Part shown: positions 8,896 through 18,281 of the stretch, in pieces
Layout: each line of letters begins with the position of its first letter
How positions within the stretch are numbered: the stretch's first letter is position 1
From: Chthoniobacterales bacterium
GTDB taxonomy: Bacteria > Verrucomicrobiota > Verrucomicrobiia > Chthoniobacterales > JACTMZ01
Length of the DNA stretch: 57,318 bases
NCBI GenBank assembly: GCA_018883245.1
Contig: VEQL01000016.1
Span: forward strand, 1-57,318
Direction of reading: 5' to 3'
Translations under genes and position numbers: made by a program
The notes under the pieces: model-generated
Databases searched by the model: none
What the model saw: the letters and a program-made list of their open reading frames with translations, nothing else
What the model was told of the DNA's origin: nothing

Positions 8896-9054
8896 ATGGA
8901 TTTCCTGTTCGAAGTCTTGCGCTGCCCGCGCACGGGGCAAAAGCTGCATGAGGAAGGCGGACGATTGGTGACGGAGGATGGCAAGCTGGCTTACCGCATG
9001 GACCACGGGATTCCGGTGCTTTTGCCGGACGAGGTTTCGGAGGTGCTGTCATGA
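8896..9054 (+). CDS. Trm112-family small protein
   Basis: This 52-residue protein resembles Trm112/YcaR proteins, small zinc-ribbon-like proteins that in some organisms activate methyltransferases. The start MDFLFEVLRCP and the end YRMDHGIPVLLPDE are typical. Only one of the usual cysteine pairs is evident, so metal binding may be lost, as in several bacterial members. An in-frame ATG at 8878 would overlap the flavin reductase; 8896 is preferred because it matches the family start. Its TGA overlaps the thrS ATG (9051) by 4 nt, implying coupled translation. Confidence 0.75.
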   Translation: MDFLFEVLRCPRTGQKLHEEGGRLVTEDGKLAYRMDHGIPVLLPDEVSEVLS

Positions 9055-10886
9055 CCGAGCTTGAGACACTGCGCCACTCTTGCGCCCATGTGTTGGCGGA
9101 GGCCGTTTTGCGCCTCTGGCCCGAAGCGCAATTTGCCGCCGGTCCCCCGGTCGAGCAGGGCTTTTACTACGACGTCGATTTGTCCCACCGCATTTCGCCC
9201 GAGGACTTTCCCAAGATCGAAGCCGAGATGGCGAGGATCATCGCGGACGATCAGCCGTTCGAGCGCAGCGTGGTTTCGCGCTCGGAGGCAATGGAACTCG
9301 GACGTCATGGCAAGCTTGCGGCTCTGGGCGAGCGCGGCGTTCCGAGTCGCTACAAGTTGGATATTCTCGAAGGCATACCCGACGGCGAGGAGATCAGCCT
9401 TTACCGCAATGGCGCGTTCACCGACCTCTGCGCCGGGCCGCACGTTGCCTCAACGGGAAAAATCGGGGCATTTGCCCTCACCGCGGTTGCCAGCGCCTAC
9501 TACAAGGGCGACGAGAAAAATCCGCAGCTCCAGCGAATCTACGGCATCGCGTTTTCCACGAAGGACGAACTCGCGAAATGGCGCGAAATGATGGAAGAGG
9601 CGCGCAAGCGTGATCACCGCAAGCTCGGGCGCGAGCTGCAACTTTTTCACGTGGATGACGCGGTCGGCGCAGGTCTCATCCTTTGGACTCCCAAGGGTGC
9701 GGTGGTCCGGCAAGAATTGCAGGATTTCATCAGCGAGGAACTCCGCAAGCAGGGCTACGAACAAGTGTTCACGCCGCACATCGGTCGCCTCGAGCTTTAC
9801 CGCACGTCGGGCCACTATCCTTACTACTCCGACTCGCAATATCCGCCGCTGGTCGAGCGGGAGACACTCCATCGCCTTGCGGAGGATGGGTGTTCCTGCG
9901 CCGATCTGGCCGCGCGCCTCGAGAAGGGCGAGGCCGAAGGCTATCTGCTCAAGCCGATGAATTGCCCGATGCACATCAAGATCTTTGCTTCGCAGCCGCG
10001 CAGCTACCGCGATTTGCCCGTGCGCCTGGCCGAGTTCGGCACCGTTTACCGCTGGGAGCAGTCGGGGGAACTCAACGGCATGACCCGCGTGCGCGGCTTC
10101 ACGCAGGACGACGCGCATCTCTTTGTCACCGAGGACCAGATGGCGGCGGAAATCCAGGGGTGCCTCGACCTGGTCAAAAAAGTTTTCTCCGTTTTCCGCA
10201 TGGCCGATTACCGCGTGCGGCTCGGCTTGCGCGAGCCGGGCTCGGACAAATATGTCGGACGCCCCGAGGACTGGGAGCGCGCCGAAGAGGCCTGCCGTCA
10301 GGCCGCCAAGACCCTCGGTGTTCCCTACACCGAGGAGAGGGGAGAGGCCGCGTTCTACGGGCCGAAGATCGACTTTGTCGTGCGCGATGTGATCGGGCGC
10401 GAGTGGCAGCTCGGGACGGTTCAAGTCGATTTCCAACTGCCGGAGCGCTTCGAGTTGCACTACACGGGCGCGGACAACAAGCCGCACCGCCCTGTGATGA
10501 TCCACCGCGCACCGTTCGGCTCCATGGAGCGTTTTGTCGGCGTTCTCATCGAGCACTTTGCCGGGGCTTTTCCCGTGTGGCTTTCGCCCGAGCAAGCGCG
10601 CGTGCTTCCCGTTTCCGAGAAGGTCGCGGACTACGCCCGCGAAGTTGTGCAAGCACTCAAGTCGGCCGGCGTCCGGGCGACGGCCGATGAGTCGCAGGAC
10701 AAACTCGGCGCCAAGATTCGCCTTGCGCAGGTCGAGAAAGTGCCTTACATGCTCGTGGTAGGCGGCAAGGAGGCCGAGTCGCGGCAGGTTTCTGTGAGAA
10801 GCCGTAAAGCCGGTGACGAAGGCGCCTTGGGCCTGGAAAACTTTGTTGAGCGCATTAAAAACGAAATCAGTGAACGAGTCCTGTAG
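9051..10886 (+). CDS. thrS: Threonyl-tRNA synthetase lacking the TGS domain
   Basis: This 611-residue enzyme charges tRNA-Thr and edits mis-acylated seryl-tRNA. It begins directly in the editing domain (LRHSCAHVLAEA, with the HxxxH motif at residues 9-13 and a CAGPH motif near 127-131). The N-terminal TGS domain of about 60 residues, usual in bacteria, is therefore absent. The catalytic core is intact: zinc ligands C305, H356 and H485, the motif 2 loop near 333-350, and an anticodon-binding domain from about 515. Spacing relative to the E. coli enzyme indicates an insertion of about 30 residues near 264-297. The start is fixed by the 4-nt overlap with the Trm112-like gene, and no in-frame TGS sequence lies upstream. 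infC follows 48 nt later. Confidence 0.95.
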   Translation: MTELETLRHSCAHVLAEAVLRLWPEAQFAAGPPVEQGFYYDVDLSHRISPEDFPKIEAEMARIIADDQPFERSVVSRSEAMELGRHGKLAALGERGVPSRYKLDILEGIPDGEEISLYRNGAFTDLCAGPHVASTGKIGAFALTAVASAYYKGDEKNPQLQRIYGIAFSTKDELAKWREMMEEARKRDHRKLGRELQLFHVDDAVGAGLILWTPKGAVVRQELQDFISEELRKQGYEQVFTPHIGRLELYRTSGHYPYYSDSQYPPLVERETLHRLAEDGCSCADLAARLEKGEAEGYLLKPMNCPMHIKIFASQPRSYRDLPVRLAEFGTVYRWEQSGELNGMTRVRGFTQDDAHLFVTEDQMAAEIQGCLDLVKKVFSVFRMADYRVRLGLREPGSDKYVGRPEDWERAEEACRQAAKTLGVPYTEERGEAAFYGPKIDFVVRDVIGREWQLGTVQVDFQLPERFELHYTGADNKPHRPVMIHRAPFGSMERFVGVLIEHFAGAFPVWLSPEQARVLPVSEKVADYAREVVQALKSAGVRATADESQDKLGAKIRLAQVEKVPYMLVVGGKEAESRQVSVRSRKAGDEGALGLENFVERIKNEISERVL

Positions 10887-10934
10887 TCACTCCTGACATC
10901 CCGCACGCTCACGGGATCACATCACCGCAAACGC

Positions 10935-11543
10935 TTGTCCTTCTCACGCACTCCACAGCCGCCCGCGATACGGGTCAACCACCGCATCCGCGCGCGCGAA
11001 GTCCGCGTCATCAACGGCGCCACCAACGAGCAACTCGGCGTGCTGAAGTTGCCCGATGCCCTCCGGAAAGCCGAAGAATTGGGTTTGGATCTCGTCGAAG
11101 TCGCGCCGAATGCCAATCCGCCCGTCTGCCGCATCGTCAACTTCGGGAAATACCGCTACGAACTGGCCAAGCAGGAGAAGGACCGCAAGTCGCACGCGGG
11201 CAAGGTCAAAGAAGTGAAGTTCCGGGTGAACATCGACAACCACGACTACCTGACCAAGGTCCGTCACGCCGAGGAGTTCCTCGACAAAGGCAACAAGCTC
11301 AAGATCCAGCTGCAGTTCCGCGGGCGCCAGATGGCGCACCAGGAATTGGGAATGGCCGTGGTCAAGCGCGTCCGCGAGGATCTTGCCACCATGGGTCATG
11401 TCGACATGGAGCCCAAGCTCGTCGGTCGCGCTATCAACATGACCATGAGCCCGCTCCCGGCAAACAAGCGCAAGCGGAAGTTCGCACCCATGGAAGTGGA
11501 GCCGGAAGACGACAGCGCTGTTCCGGACGAGACGGACGACTAG
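10935..11543 (+). CDS. infC: Translation initiation factor IF-3, probable TTG start
   Basis: IF-3 binds the 30S subunit and checks the start codon and initiator tRNA. The family N-terminal motif (VNHRIRAREVRVI) and the C-terminal domain ending in MSPLPANKRKRK are both present; an acidic tail follows. The 202-residue form is slightly longer than the E. coli protein because of that tail. No ATG precedes the conserved N-terminus. TTG at 10935 is the best start, recalling the rare infC start codons that allow self-regulation elsewhere. The usual downstream neighbours rpmI and rplT are missing; lpxA follows in convergent orientation. Confidence 0.93.
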   Translation: MSFSRTPQPPAIRVNHRIRAREVRVINGATNEQLGVLKLPDALRKAEELGLDLVEVAPNANPPVCRIVNFGKYRYELAKQEKDRKSHAGKVKEVKFRVNIDNHDYLTKVRHAEEFLDKGNKLKIQLQFRGRQMAHQELGMAVVKRVREDLATMGHVDMEPKLVGRAINMTMSPLPANKRKRKFAPMEVEPEDDSAVPDETDD

Positions 11544-11588
11544 ATCAAGGTCGCTGAAGTCCGCTGCAACGTCGCAGCAGATCCGGCG

Positions 11589-11607
11589 CCGCTGACGGGA
11601 TCAGCGG
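11589..11607. terminator. Hairpin between convergent infC and lpxA
   Basis: CCGCTGA (11589-11595) pairs perfectly with TCAGCGG (11601-11607) around a 5-nt loop. It overlaps the lpxA stop codon and lies 46 nt after the infC stop. There is no T run, so it is only a candidate terminator or RNA-stability element. Confidence 0.3.
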
Positions 11608-12368
11608 ATGATGCCGCGCTCGCTCGACTCGATGAATGCGCAGAGTTCCGCGATCTCGGGAATGCCCGGCAATTCTGTGCGGATGGCCTCGACCGACTGC
11701 TTCACGTTGAGTTTGCCGCGATAGAGAATGCGGTAAGCTTCCTTGAGCGCGCGGATGGTCTCCGGCGCGAAGCCTGCGCGCTCAAGGCCTACCTGATTGA
11801 CGCCGCGGACTTCGGCAGGATTGCCGTCTGCGATGAAAAAGGGCGGAACGTCTTGGACGATTTTCGAGCATCCGCCCGTGATGGCGTGCCGCCCGACCCG
11901 GCAGAATTGGTGGATGGCGGTGAGGCCGCCGATGACCGCGTGATCGCCAACATGCACGTGCCCCGCAAGCGTGCCGTTGTTGGAGAAGATCACCTTGTCT
12001 CCGACCAAGCAGTCATGCGCGATGTGCGAGTATGCGAGAAAATTTCCACCGTTTCCGATGATGGTTTTCGTGCCCGGAAGAGTGCCGCGGTTGACCGTGC
12101 AAAATTCGCGGAACACGTTTCCATCGCCGATTTCGAGAAAGGTAGGCTCGCCTTCGTATTTGAGATCCTGGGTCTTTTGTCCGATCGACGTGTAGGCGTG
12201 GAAAAAGTTTCCGCGGCCGACGCGGGTCGGGCCCATCATGGTCACGTGGTTCTGGAGTTCGGTATCCTCGCCGATGACGACGCCCGGCCCGATGATGCAG
12301 TAGGGGCCGATACGCGCGCCGGAATGCACCTGCGCCGCGGGATCCACGATGGCGGTGGGGTGGATCAT
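11601..12368 (-). CDS. lpxA: Acyl-ACP--UDP-N-acetylglucosamine O-acyltransferase
   Basis: LpxA performs the first step of lipid A synthesis, moving a 3-hydroxyacyl chain from ACP to UDP-GlcNAc. The 255-residue protein is built of hexapeptide repeats forming a left-handed beta helix (about 1-185), then a helical C-terminus. The catalytic histidine is H118 in YSHIAHDC, corresponding to E. coli H125. The ATG overlaps the stop of lpxC-fabZ by 4 nt (12365-12368), so the steps LpxC, FabZ and LpxA are coupled. lpxD and lpxB are not in the window. Confidence 0.95.
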   Translation of the reverse strand: MIHPTAIVDPAAQVHSGARIGPYCIIGPGVVIGEDTELQNHVTMMGPTRVGRGNFFHAYTSIGQKTQDLKYEGEPTFLEIGDGNVFREFCTVNRGTLPGTKTIIGNGGNFLAYSHIAHDCLVGDKVIFSNNGTLAGHVHVGDHAVIGGLTAIHQFCRVGRHAITGGCSKIVQDVPPFFIADGNPAEVRGVNQVGLERAGFAPETIRALKEAYRILYRGKLNVKQSVEAIRTELPGIPEIAELCAFIESSERGIIR

Positions 12369-13672
12369 TCGGAGACGAGGCCGAAAAGAAGTGTGCCCTC
12401 GCTCACAACCTCGCCGTTGACCGTGCAGGAGCAGGCGGCCCGGGCCATGGTTTTGCGCGAGCGGGTGAGTTCGCAGTGGATGAACAACGTGTCGCCGGGA
12501 AAGACAGGCTTCCGGAACTTCACCTCGTCCGCACTCATGAAGTAGCCGATTTTTCCGGAGTTCTGCGTGTTGAGCATCATGAGGATGCTGGCGACCTGCG
12601 CCATGGCCTCGACCTGCAGGACACCGGGCATCACCGGGTGGCCCGGGAAGTGGCCTTGGAAGAAGGGTTCATTGATGGTGACGGACTTCACGCCGGTGCA
12701 TTTCGAGTCCCCCTCGAATGCCACGATGCGATCGACCATGAGGAAAGGATAGCGGTGCGGGAGAATCTTCATGATCTCCGTGGTGGGAAGCACGCGTTCC
12801 CCGACGGGCAGCTTGGCCGGCGGGATCATCGCCATCATTTTCGCGTGTTCCTTGGCGATTGCCGCAGCCAGCTCGGTATTGGGCCCGTGGCCGGGTTTCA
12901 CGGCCACGACATGCCCGAGTATCGGGCGCCCGACCAGGGCAAGATCGCCGACGATATCGAGGATCTTGTGCCTCACGAATTCGTCGGGGAAGCGCAGGGG
13001 TTCCTTGCTCAGAACCGAGTCGCCGCGGATCACGATCGCGTTCTCCAGACTGCCGCCGCGGATCAGGCCTTTCTGCATCAATGGTTCAACATCCTCGTAA
13101 TGGACAAACGTGCGGGCCGACGCGATTTCTTTCTCGTAGTTCTCCGCGGTGATTTCCACGCTGAGGTATTGCGTGTGGTTCCCGTCCGGTCCCGCCTGCG
13201 TGCAAGAGACGCGGAAGCTGGTGTCCGGCAGGACAACGAGGATCGATCCGTTTTTCGTCTGGATGGCGACCGGCTCGCGGATTTCGCAGTAGCGGCGAGG
13301 TGCGTCTTGCTCGACGATGCCCGCTTTTTTGATCAAGGCCACATAGGGCGCGGCGCTGCCGTCGCCGATCGGCGGCTCGTTGGCGTCCATGTCGATGAGC
13401 GCGTTGTCTACACCGAGCCCGGTGAGTGCGGAGAGGATGTGCTCCACGGTGTGGACCTTCACATTGCCATCAACCAAAGTGGTGGCGCGCTCGACAGTGC
13501 GGACGTTGGCCGCTAGCGCATCGACGATAGGCGCATCCTTGAGGTCGGACCGGCGGAACTTGAACCCGTGGTCGGTCGGCGCGGGGTGGATTGTCAGGGT
13601 GACTTTTTCACCGGTGTGGAGAGAGACGCCGGAAAGCGAGGCGGCAGAAGCAAGAGTGCGTTGATTTTGCAT
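12365..13672 (-). CDS. Bifunctional UDP-3-O-acyl-N-acetylglucosamine deacetylase / 3-hydroxyacyl-ACP dehydratase (LpxC-FabZ fusion)
   Basis: This 435-residue protein joins two enzymes. Residues about 1-285 are LpxC, the zinc deacetylase committing to lipid A synthesis: HTVEH at 74-78 holds a metal ligand, and GHVVAVKPGHG follows in the second half. Residues about 290-435 are FabZ, which dehydrates 3-hydroxyacyl-ACP: LPHRYPFLMVDRI and GHFPGHPVMPGVLQVEAMAQ carry its His and Glu. The fusion is known from Bacteroidetes and some related phyla. Both draw on the same hydroxyacyl-ACP pool, so the fusion may balance lipid A and phospholipid synthesis. The frame continues upstream to 14002, but ATG 13672 matches the LpxC start. 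Confidence 0.93.
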   Translation of the reverse strand: MQNQRTLASAASLSGVSLHTGEKVTLTIHPAPTDHGFKFRRSDLKDAPIVDALAANVRTVERATTLVDGNVKVHTVEHILSALTGLGVDNALIDMDANEPPIGDGSAAPYVALIKKAGIVEQDAPRRYCEIREPVAIQTKNGSILVVLPDTSFRVSCTQAGPDGNHTQYLSVEITAENYEKEIASARTFVHYEDVEPLMQKGLIRGGSLENAIVIRGDSVLSKEPLRFPDEFVRHKILDIVGDLALVGRPILGHVVAVKPGHGPNTELAAAIAKEHAKMMAMIPPAKLPVGERVLPTTEIMKILPHRYPFLMVDRIVAFEGDSKCTGVKSVTINEPFFQGHFPGHPVMPGVLQVEAMAQVASILMMLNTQNSGKIGYFMSADEVKFRKPVFPGDTLFIHCELTRSRKTMARAACSCTVNGEVVSEGTLLFGLVSE

Positions 13673-13886
13673 GTGGGCGAAGGAGTTGCGTTTTGTGGCA
13701 GGCCGAGGCGGCCATCGCAAAGACTCCGCACGATGTCGCCATCGGGGCACGTAGCGATGGATTTGAAATAGTATGAGTCGGACGGGCGCTTCGAGGCAAT
13801 CTTCGAGACGGATCGGGGACGACTGTGGATCAGGCCGGTTCGCTAGGCGTGCACTTGATGTCCCGGCGAGCGATAATTTTCCAGAA

Positions 13887-14678
13887 ATGGCGCATCCAAT
13901 CGAACGCACCGGAGCCGGCCAGAGTGTCGGTGCGGACAGTTTCAGCGTTGTCGCGGAGGGCGAAGGCTGGATTGTCGTGGACAAGCCGGCAGGTTTGCTC
14001 ACTCATCCGACCCGGCCGGATGGCACTCCGACTTTGTGGGAAGGACTCCGGTCGCTTCTGGCCTACGAAATGGCCAACCGCGGCAAGATTTCCATCATCA
14101 CGCGCTTGGATCGCGAGACCAGCGGTTTGGTTCTGCTGGCGGTCACGCGGGAATGCGCGCGTTCTCTGGGCCTGGCCATGCAACGCGGCGCCATTGCCAA
14201 GGAATACCAAGCCATCGTGCGCGGCTGGCCTTTATGGGAGGAGACCGTGATCGACGCGCCGATCGAGAGGCAGGGTGAAGTGCGCAAGTCGGACGTCTGG
14301 CTGAAGCGTTGCGTGGATGAACGCGGGGCGGCGGCACTGACGACGGTGCAGGTGGAAAAGCGTTTCGAGCAGCGCGGCGAGCGCTTTGCCCTTGTGCGCG
14401 CGCGACCGCGCACCGGCCGGACGCACCAGATCCGAGTCCATCTCGCCCATGCAGGACATCCTCTCGTCGGTGACAAAATTTACGGCGGGCGCGGGGGCGC
14501 CGCCTACCTGGAATTTATCGAAAGGGGATGGACCCCCGCGTTGGCGGACGAACTCCTCTTGCCGCGTCACGCGCTGCATGCGAGCAGACTTGAGTTTCCC
14601 ACCTCCGAGGGTTTTCGCCAGGCGGAGAGCGGGTTGCCGGAGGACTTGGCTTTTTTCGCATGCGAGAATCGTAAATGA
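13887..14678 (+). CDS. RluA-family RNA pseudouridine synthase
   Basis: This 263-residue protein isomerises uridine in RNA. It has the RluA-family signature [13 protein letters not shown], with catalytic Asp at about residue 75, plus [13 protein letters not shown] near 29-41 and [20 protein letters not shown] near 180-200. No N-terminal S4 domain is present, so it is more like RluA/TruC than RluD. The ATG at 13887 precedes the catalytic domain closely; the frame is open further upstream but looks non-coding. The 214 nt between it and lpxC should contain divergent promoters. The RNA target cannot be told from sequence. Confidence 0.88.
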   Translation: MAHPIERTGAGQSVGADSFSVVAEGEGWIVVDKPAGLLTHPTRPDGTPTLWEGLRSLLAYEMANRGKISIITRLDRETSGLVLLAVTRECARSLGLAMQRGAIAKEYQAIVRGWPLWEETVIDAPIERQGEVRKSDVWLKRCVDERGAAALTTVQVEKRFEQRGERFALVRARPRTGRTHQIRVHLAHAGHPLVGDKIYGGRGGAAYLEFIERGWTPALADELLLPRHALHASRLEFPTSEGFRQAESGLPEDLAFFACENRK

Positions 14679-14688
14679 TGGAGGTTTC

Positions 14689-16806
14689 ATGACCCAGTGC
14701 TGTCACGGTAAATCCAAGCTCCAGCGCCAGCCGGTGATCGTGGCTGCGGGTGCGCGTTACATCTGTCCGATGCATCCCGACGTTTCGCAGGATCATCCCG
14801 GTGACTGTCCGAAATGCGGGATGGCTTTGGAGGCTGAGGGCATCACGTCGGCGCAGGACGACTCCGAGCTGCGGGACATGACGCGCAGGTTCGTGGCGGC
14901 GGCCGTGTTGTCAGTGCCCGTGGTGGTCCTCGCCATGGCGCACATTTTTCCCGGTTCCGCGTTGGCGCATTGGAGCATGGGACGGTTCTCGCTCTGGCTG
15001 CAGGCGGTATTGACCACAGCGGTTCTTTTCGGATGCGGATGGCCGCTGCTGTTCCGCGCATGGCGATCGGTCGTCAACCGTTCAGCCAACATGTTCACTT
15101 TGATCGCGGTGGGGACGCTCTCTGCGTGGGGATTCAGCATGGCCGTCGTGGTTTTTTCGGCGACGAGTGGCCCCGTTTATTTCGAGTCTGCCGCGGTCAT
15201 TGTTGCTTTGGTGCTCTTCGGGCAGATCCTCGAATTGCGCGCGCGCCGCCGCACAGGTGACGCACTTCGTGCTCTCATGGACCTCTCGCCGGCAACGGCA
15301 TGGAAAGTTGACGCCAACGACCGGGCGGACGAGGTGGCTCTTGAGACGGTCGGCAAAGGCGACGTTATCAGGGTCAAACCCGGAGGAAAAATCCCTGTGG
15401 ATGGAACTGTGATTTCGGGACATAGCTCCCTCGACGAATCCATGCTCACTGGCGAGTCATGGCCTGTGGAGGTTGTTGCCGGGTCCAAGGTGCGCGCCGG
15501 AACACTCAATCTTGCCGGAGCTATCGATTTGCGTGCGGAAGAAGTGGGAGCCGCAACCTTGCTCTCCCAAATCGTCGGCATGGTTGCGCAGGCCCAGAGG
15601 GCGCGGGCGCCAGTGCAGGATCTTGCCGATCGTATTTCTGCGGTTTTCGTCCCTGCAGTCGTTGTTTCTGCGCTGCTGTCGTTTGCCGCCTGGATGTTTT
15701 TCAGCGGATCTTTGTCTTCCGCGATCACGGCATCGGTTTCCGTCCTTATCATCGCATGCCCGTGCGCCATCGGCCTTGCCGTGCCCGTTTCCATCGCCGT
15801 GGGCGTTGGACGCGCAGCGAGGGAAGGTGTTTTGGTGAGGCAGCCCGCCGCGCTGGAACGCATGGAAAAGACCGACACTATCTGCGTGGATAAGACGGGC
15901 ACGCTTACCGAAGGACGGCCCGAAGTCGTGGAATGCCTTCTTGCTCCGGGCGCGGATGAGTCGCTTTTTTGGTGCTTGGTCGGTTCCCTAGAATCGCGCA
16001 GCGGGCATCCTTTGGCCGAGGCGATTGCGCGGGAGGCGGTGAAGCGCGGTGCGGAGCAAGCTGCGGTCACGGACTTCCACTCCGAAGCGGGGCATGGCGT
16101 CAGCGGCATGTGCCGCGGCTTGCAAGTGCGCGCCGGGACGCCGGCGTTCGTTGGGACGAGCGATACTCCGGTGCACGGGCAGGGCGCGCGCTCGCGTGTG
16201 GACATTTCAGTCGATGGCGGCTGGATAGGCACGCTGATGCTGGATGATTCCGTGAAGCCGTCGGCCCGGGCAGCGCTTGACGAACTTCAGAGCGGGGGAA
16301 GGAAGATCGTGATGTTGACCGGCGACTGCGAAAGTGTCGGCGAACACGTTGCGAGAACTTTGGGCATCACGGAATTTTATGCGGGCATGACGCCTGCTCA
16401 AAAAGCAGAAGTGGTCGGCGCCCTCCAGTCGGCCGGAAGGGTGGTCTGCATGGCGGGTGATGGCGTGAACGACGCGCCTGCGCTCGCTGCGGCGGATACC
16501 GGCATCGCCATGGGAGCCGGCAGCGACGTGGCCAAGGAGACGGCTGATCTTGTGTTGGTTCACGGTTCGCTGCAGGGGATCGTGCGGGGGTTCGCCCTCG
16601 GCAAAGCGATCATGCGCAACGTTCGGCAAAATCTGTTTCTCGCGTTCGCCTACAACTTGCTCGGGATTCCTCTCGCTGCAGGAGTGTTTTACCCGCTGAC
16701 CGGCTGGCTTCTCAGTCCGATTGTCGCCGGGGCGGCCATGAGCCTGAGTTCGGTGTCGGTAATCGCCAATGCCTTGCGCCTGAATCGCACCGGAATTGGG
16801 GCGTGA
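14689..16806 (+). CDS. Copper-exporting P1B-type ATPase
   Basis: This 705-residue pump uses ATP to move copper ions out of the cytoplasm. It starts with a Cys-rich segment and a heavy-metal-binding domain (YICPMHPD with CPKCGMAL, about 24-47) instead of the common HMA domain. Transmembrane helices begin around residue 65. Core motifs are TGES (254-257), the transmembrane metal site CPC (357-359), the phosphorylated DKTGT (Asp 401) and [12 protein letters not shown]. The last helices contain YN and MSLSSVSV, the pattern of Cu(I) pumps. A GGAGG ribosome binding site precedes ATG 14689. It lies 10 nt after the pseudouridine synthase; no copper regulator is nearby. Confidence 0.9.
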   Translation: MTQCCHGKSKLQRQPVIVAAGARYICPMHPDVSQDHPGDCPKCGMALEAEGITSAQDDSELRDMTRRFVAAAVLSVPVVVLAMAHIFPGSALAHWSMGRFSLWLQAVLTTAVLFGCGWPLLFRAWRSVVNRSANMFTLIAVGTLSAWGFSMAVVVFSATSGPVYFESAAVIVALVLFGQILELRARRRTGDALRALMDLSPATAWKVDANDRADEVALETVGKGDVIRVKPGGKIPVDGTVISGHSSLDESMLTGESWPVEVVAGSKVRAGTLNLAGAIDLRAEEVGAATLLSQIVGMVAQAQRARAPVQDLADRISAVFVPAVVVSALLSFAAWMFFSGSLSSAITASVSVLIIACPCAIGLAVPVSIAVGVGRAAREGVLVRQPAALERMEKTDTICVDKTGTLTEGRPEVVECLLAPGADESLFWCLVGSLESRSGHPLAEAIAREAVKRGAEQAAVTDFHSEAGHGVSGMCRGLQVRAGTPAFVGTSDTPVHGQGARSRVDISVDGGWIGTLMLDDSVKPSARAALDELQSGGRKIVMLTGDCESVGEHVARTLGITEFYAGMTPAQKAEVVGALQSAGRVVCMAGDGVNDAPALAAADTGIAMGAGSDVAKETADLVLVHGSLQGIVRGFALGKAIMRNVRQNLFLAFAYNLLGIPLAAGVFYPLTGWLLSPIVAGAAMSLSSVSVIANALRLNRTGIGA

Positions 16807-16841
16807 AGGTAGCCACGAGTGTGCTATGTTGTGCGCTTGTT

Positions 16842-18281
16842 ATGACTGACTATCTGCGGGTGGCCGGGATCCTTCTGGAGGTCTTGCTGCTTTTCAACCT
16901 TATCATTGTCGCCCACGAACTCGGGCATTTTCTCGCTGCGCGCTGGCGCGGGTTGGTGGTGGAAAAGTTCGGCATCTGGTTCGGCAGGCCACTGTGGAAA
17001 AAGACGATAGGAGGGGTCGAATACAGCCTCGGATCCATTCCGGCAGGCGGGTTTGTCGCGCTGCCACAACTCGCCCCGATGGAGTCCGTCGAGGGCGAGA
17101 GCAAGCATGACCGCTCCGCTCTTCCGCCTGTCAGCGCGATGGACAAAATCATCGTCGCGCTGTCGGGTCCCGCGGCCAGCATGGCCTTGGCCTTGCTCTG
17201 CGCCGTCCTGGTCTGGGCGGTCGGTCGTCCCGTGAGCGAAGCCGAGAGCACTACGGTCATCGGCTATGTGGTCCCCGATGGTCCGGCGGCCAAGGCAGGC
17301 TTGCTGCCGGGTGACCGGATTCTTGAGGTCAACAACCACGCGGTGACCAAGTTCTCCGGCATGGGCAACATGCGGCAGAGCGTCAGCTGGAACGTGGTGC
17401 GCAGCGAAGAACCGCTTGTTCCGGTGAAGTTCGAACGCGATGGGGTCATCAAGACCGTGGAGGTCGAACCGACGCTGCCCGTCCGTGAAGGGTGGGGGCG
17501 CAAAAAGCTTCGCGACATCGGTATCCGCCCGGCCCAGACGCCCATGGTGGCACGTGTTTTTCCCGACAGCCCCGCAGCTCTTGCCGGCCTGCATCCGCGC
17601 GACCTCATCGTCGCCGTGGATAATCAGCCGTTGAGAAGTCTCGCCTCGCTCAGTGAATATTTGGACACGCACAAGGCCGGGGAACCGGTGACGCTGACGG
17701 TCAAACGCGATCAAGAAACGCTCGCCGTCACGGTCATCCCCCAGGTGCCGGAAGGCGACAGCAAACCGCGTATCGGAATTTTGTGGGACGACCGCGGCCT
17801 GACGACCCTCGTCCATCCCAATCCGTGGGAGCTTGTGGTGGGAAGCGTGCGAACAATGCTGGACACGCTGTCGGCCGTCTTTTCCCCGCGCAGCGACATC
17901 AAGGCCGAGCATTTAAGCGGGCCCGTGGGCATCATGCGCATCTACTATTTGCTGTTCGAGTCGCCGGACGGTTGGCGTTTGGCGCTGTGGTTCAGCGTCG
18001 TCTTGAACGTCAATCTGGCTCTTCTCAACCTTCTCCCGATTCCGGTGCTGGATGGCGGCCACATCGTGCTTGCTATCATCGAAGCGGTGCGGCGTCGCCC
18101 GGTAAGCGCGCGCGTTTTGGAAAAAGTCCAGGGCGCTTTCGCGATGCTCATCATCGGCTACATGCTTTACATAACGTTTTTCGATGTCGTCGATTTGCCA
18201 TGGCGCCGGGCACCCGAACCGTCCGCTCCGGAGTTGAAATTCTCGCCGGATAAAACCACCCCGGCCCCAACCGTGCCATGA
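16842..18281 (+). CDS. rseP: RseP-like site-2 membrane metalloprotease with two PDZ domains
   Basis: This 479-residue intramembrane zinc protease has HELGH at residues 25-29 in the first transmembrane segment and a second metal motif in NLLPIPVLDGGH near the C-terminus. Two PDZ domains lie between them (around 135-215 and 230-315). RseP-type proteases cut anti-sigma factors or leftover signal peptides within the membrane. A GTG at 16803 overlapping the ATPase stop is also possible; ATG 16842 places HELGH where the family has it. The stop overlaps the ispG start by 4 nt. RseP and IspG are near neighbours in many bacteria, often with dxr, which is not seen here. Confidence 0.9.
   Translation: MTDYLRVAGILLEVLLLFNLIIVAHELGHFLAARWRGLVVEKFGIWFGRPLWKKTIGGVEYSLGSIPAGGFVALPQLAPMESVEGESKHDRSALPPVSAMDKIIVALSGPAASMALALLCAVLVWAVGRPVSEAESTTVIGYVVPDGPAAKAGLLPGDRILEVNNHAVTKFSGMGNMRQSVSWNVVRSEEPLVPVKFERDGVIKTVEVEPTLPVREGWGRKKLRDIGIRPAQTPMVARVFPDSPAALAGLHPRDLIVAVDNQPLRSLASLSEYLDTHKAGEPVTLTVKRDQETLAVTVIPQVPEGDSKPRIGILWDDRGLTTLVHPNPWELVVGSVRTMLDTLSAVFSPRSDIKAEHLSGPVGIMRIYYLLFESPDGWRLALWFSVVLNVNLALLNLLPIPVLDGGHIVLAIIEAVRRRPVSARVLEKVQGAFAMLIIGYMLYITFFDVVDLPWRRAPEPSAPELKFSPDKTTPAPTVP

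Noticed and set aside
12476-13516. 346-codon plus-strand open frame across lpxC-fabZ
   Set aside because: It is antisense to a clear fusion enzyme and has no homologous features.
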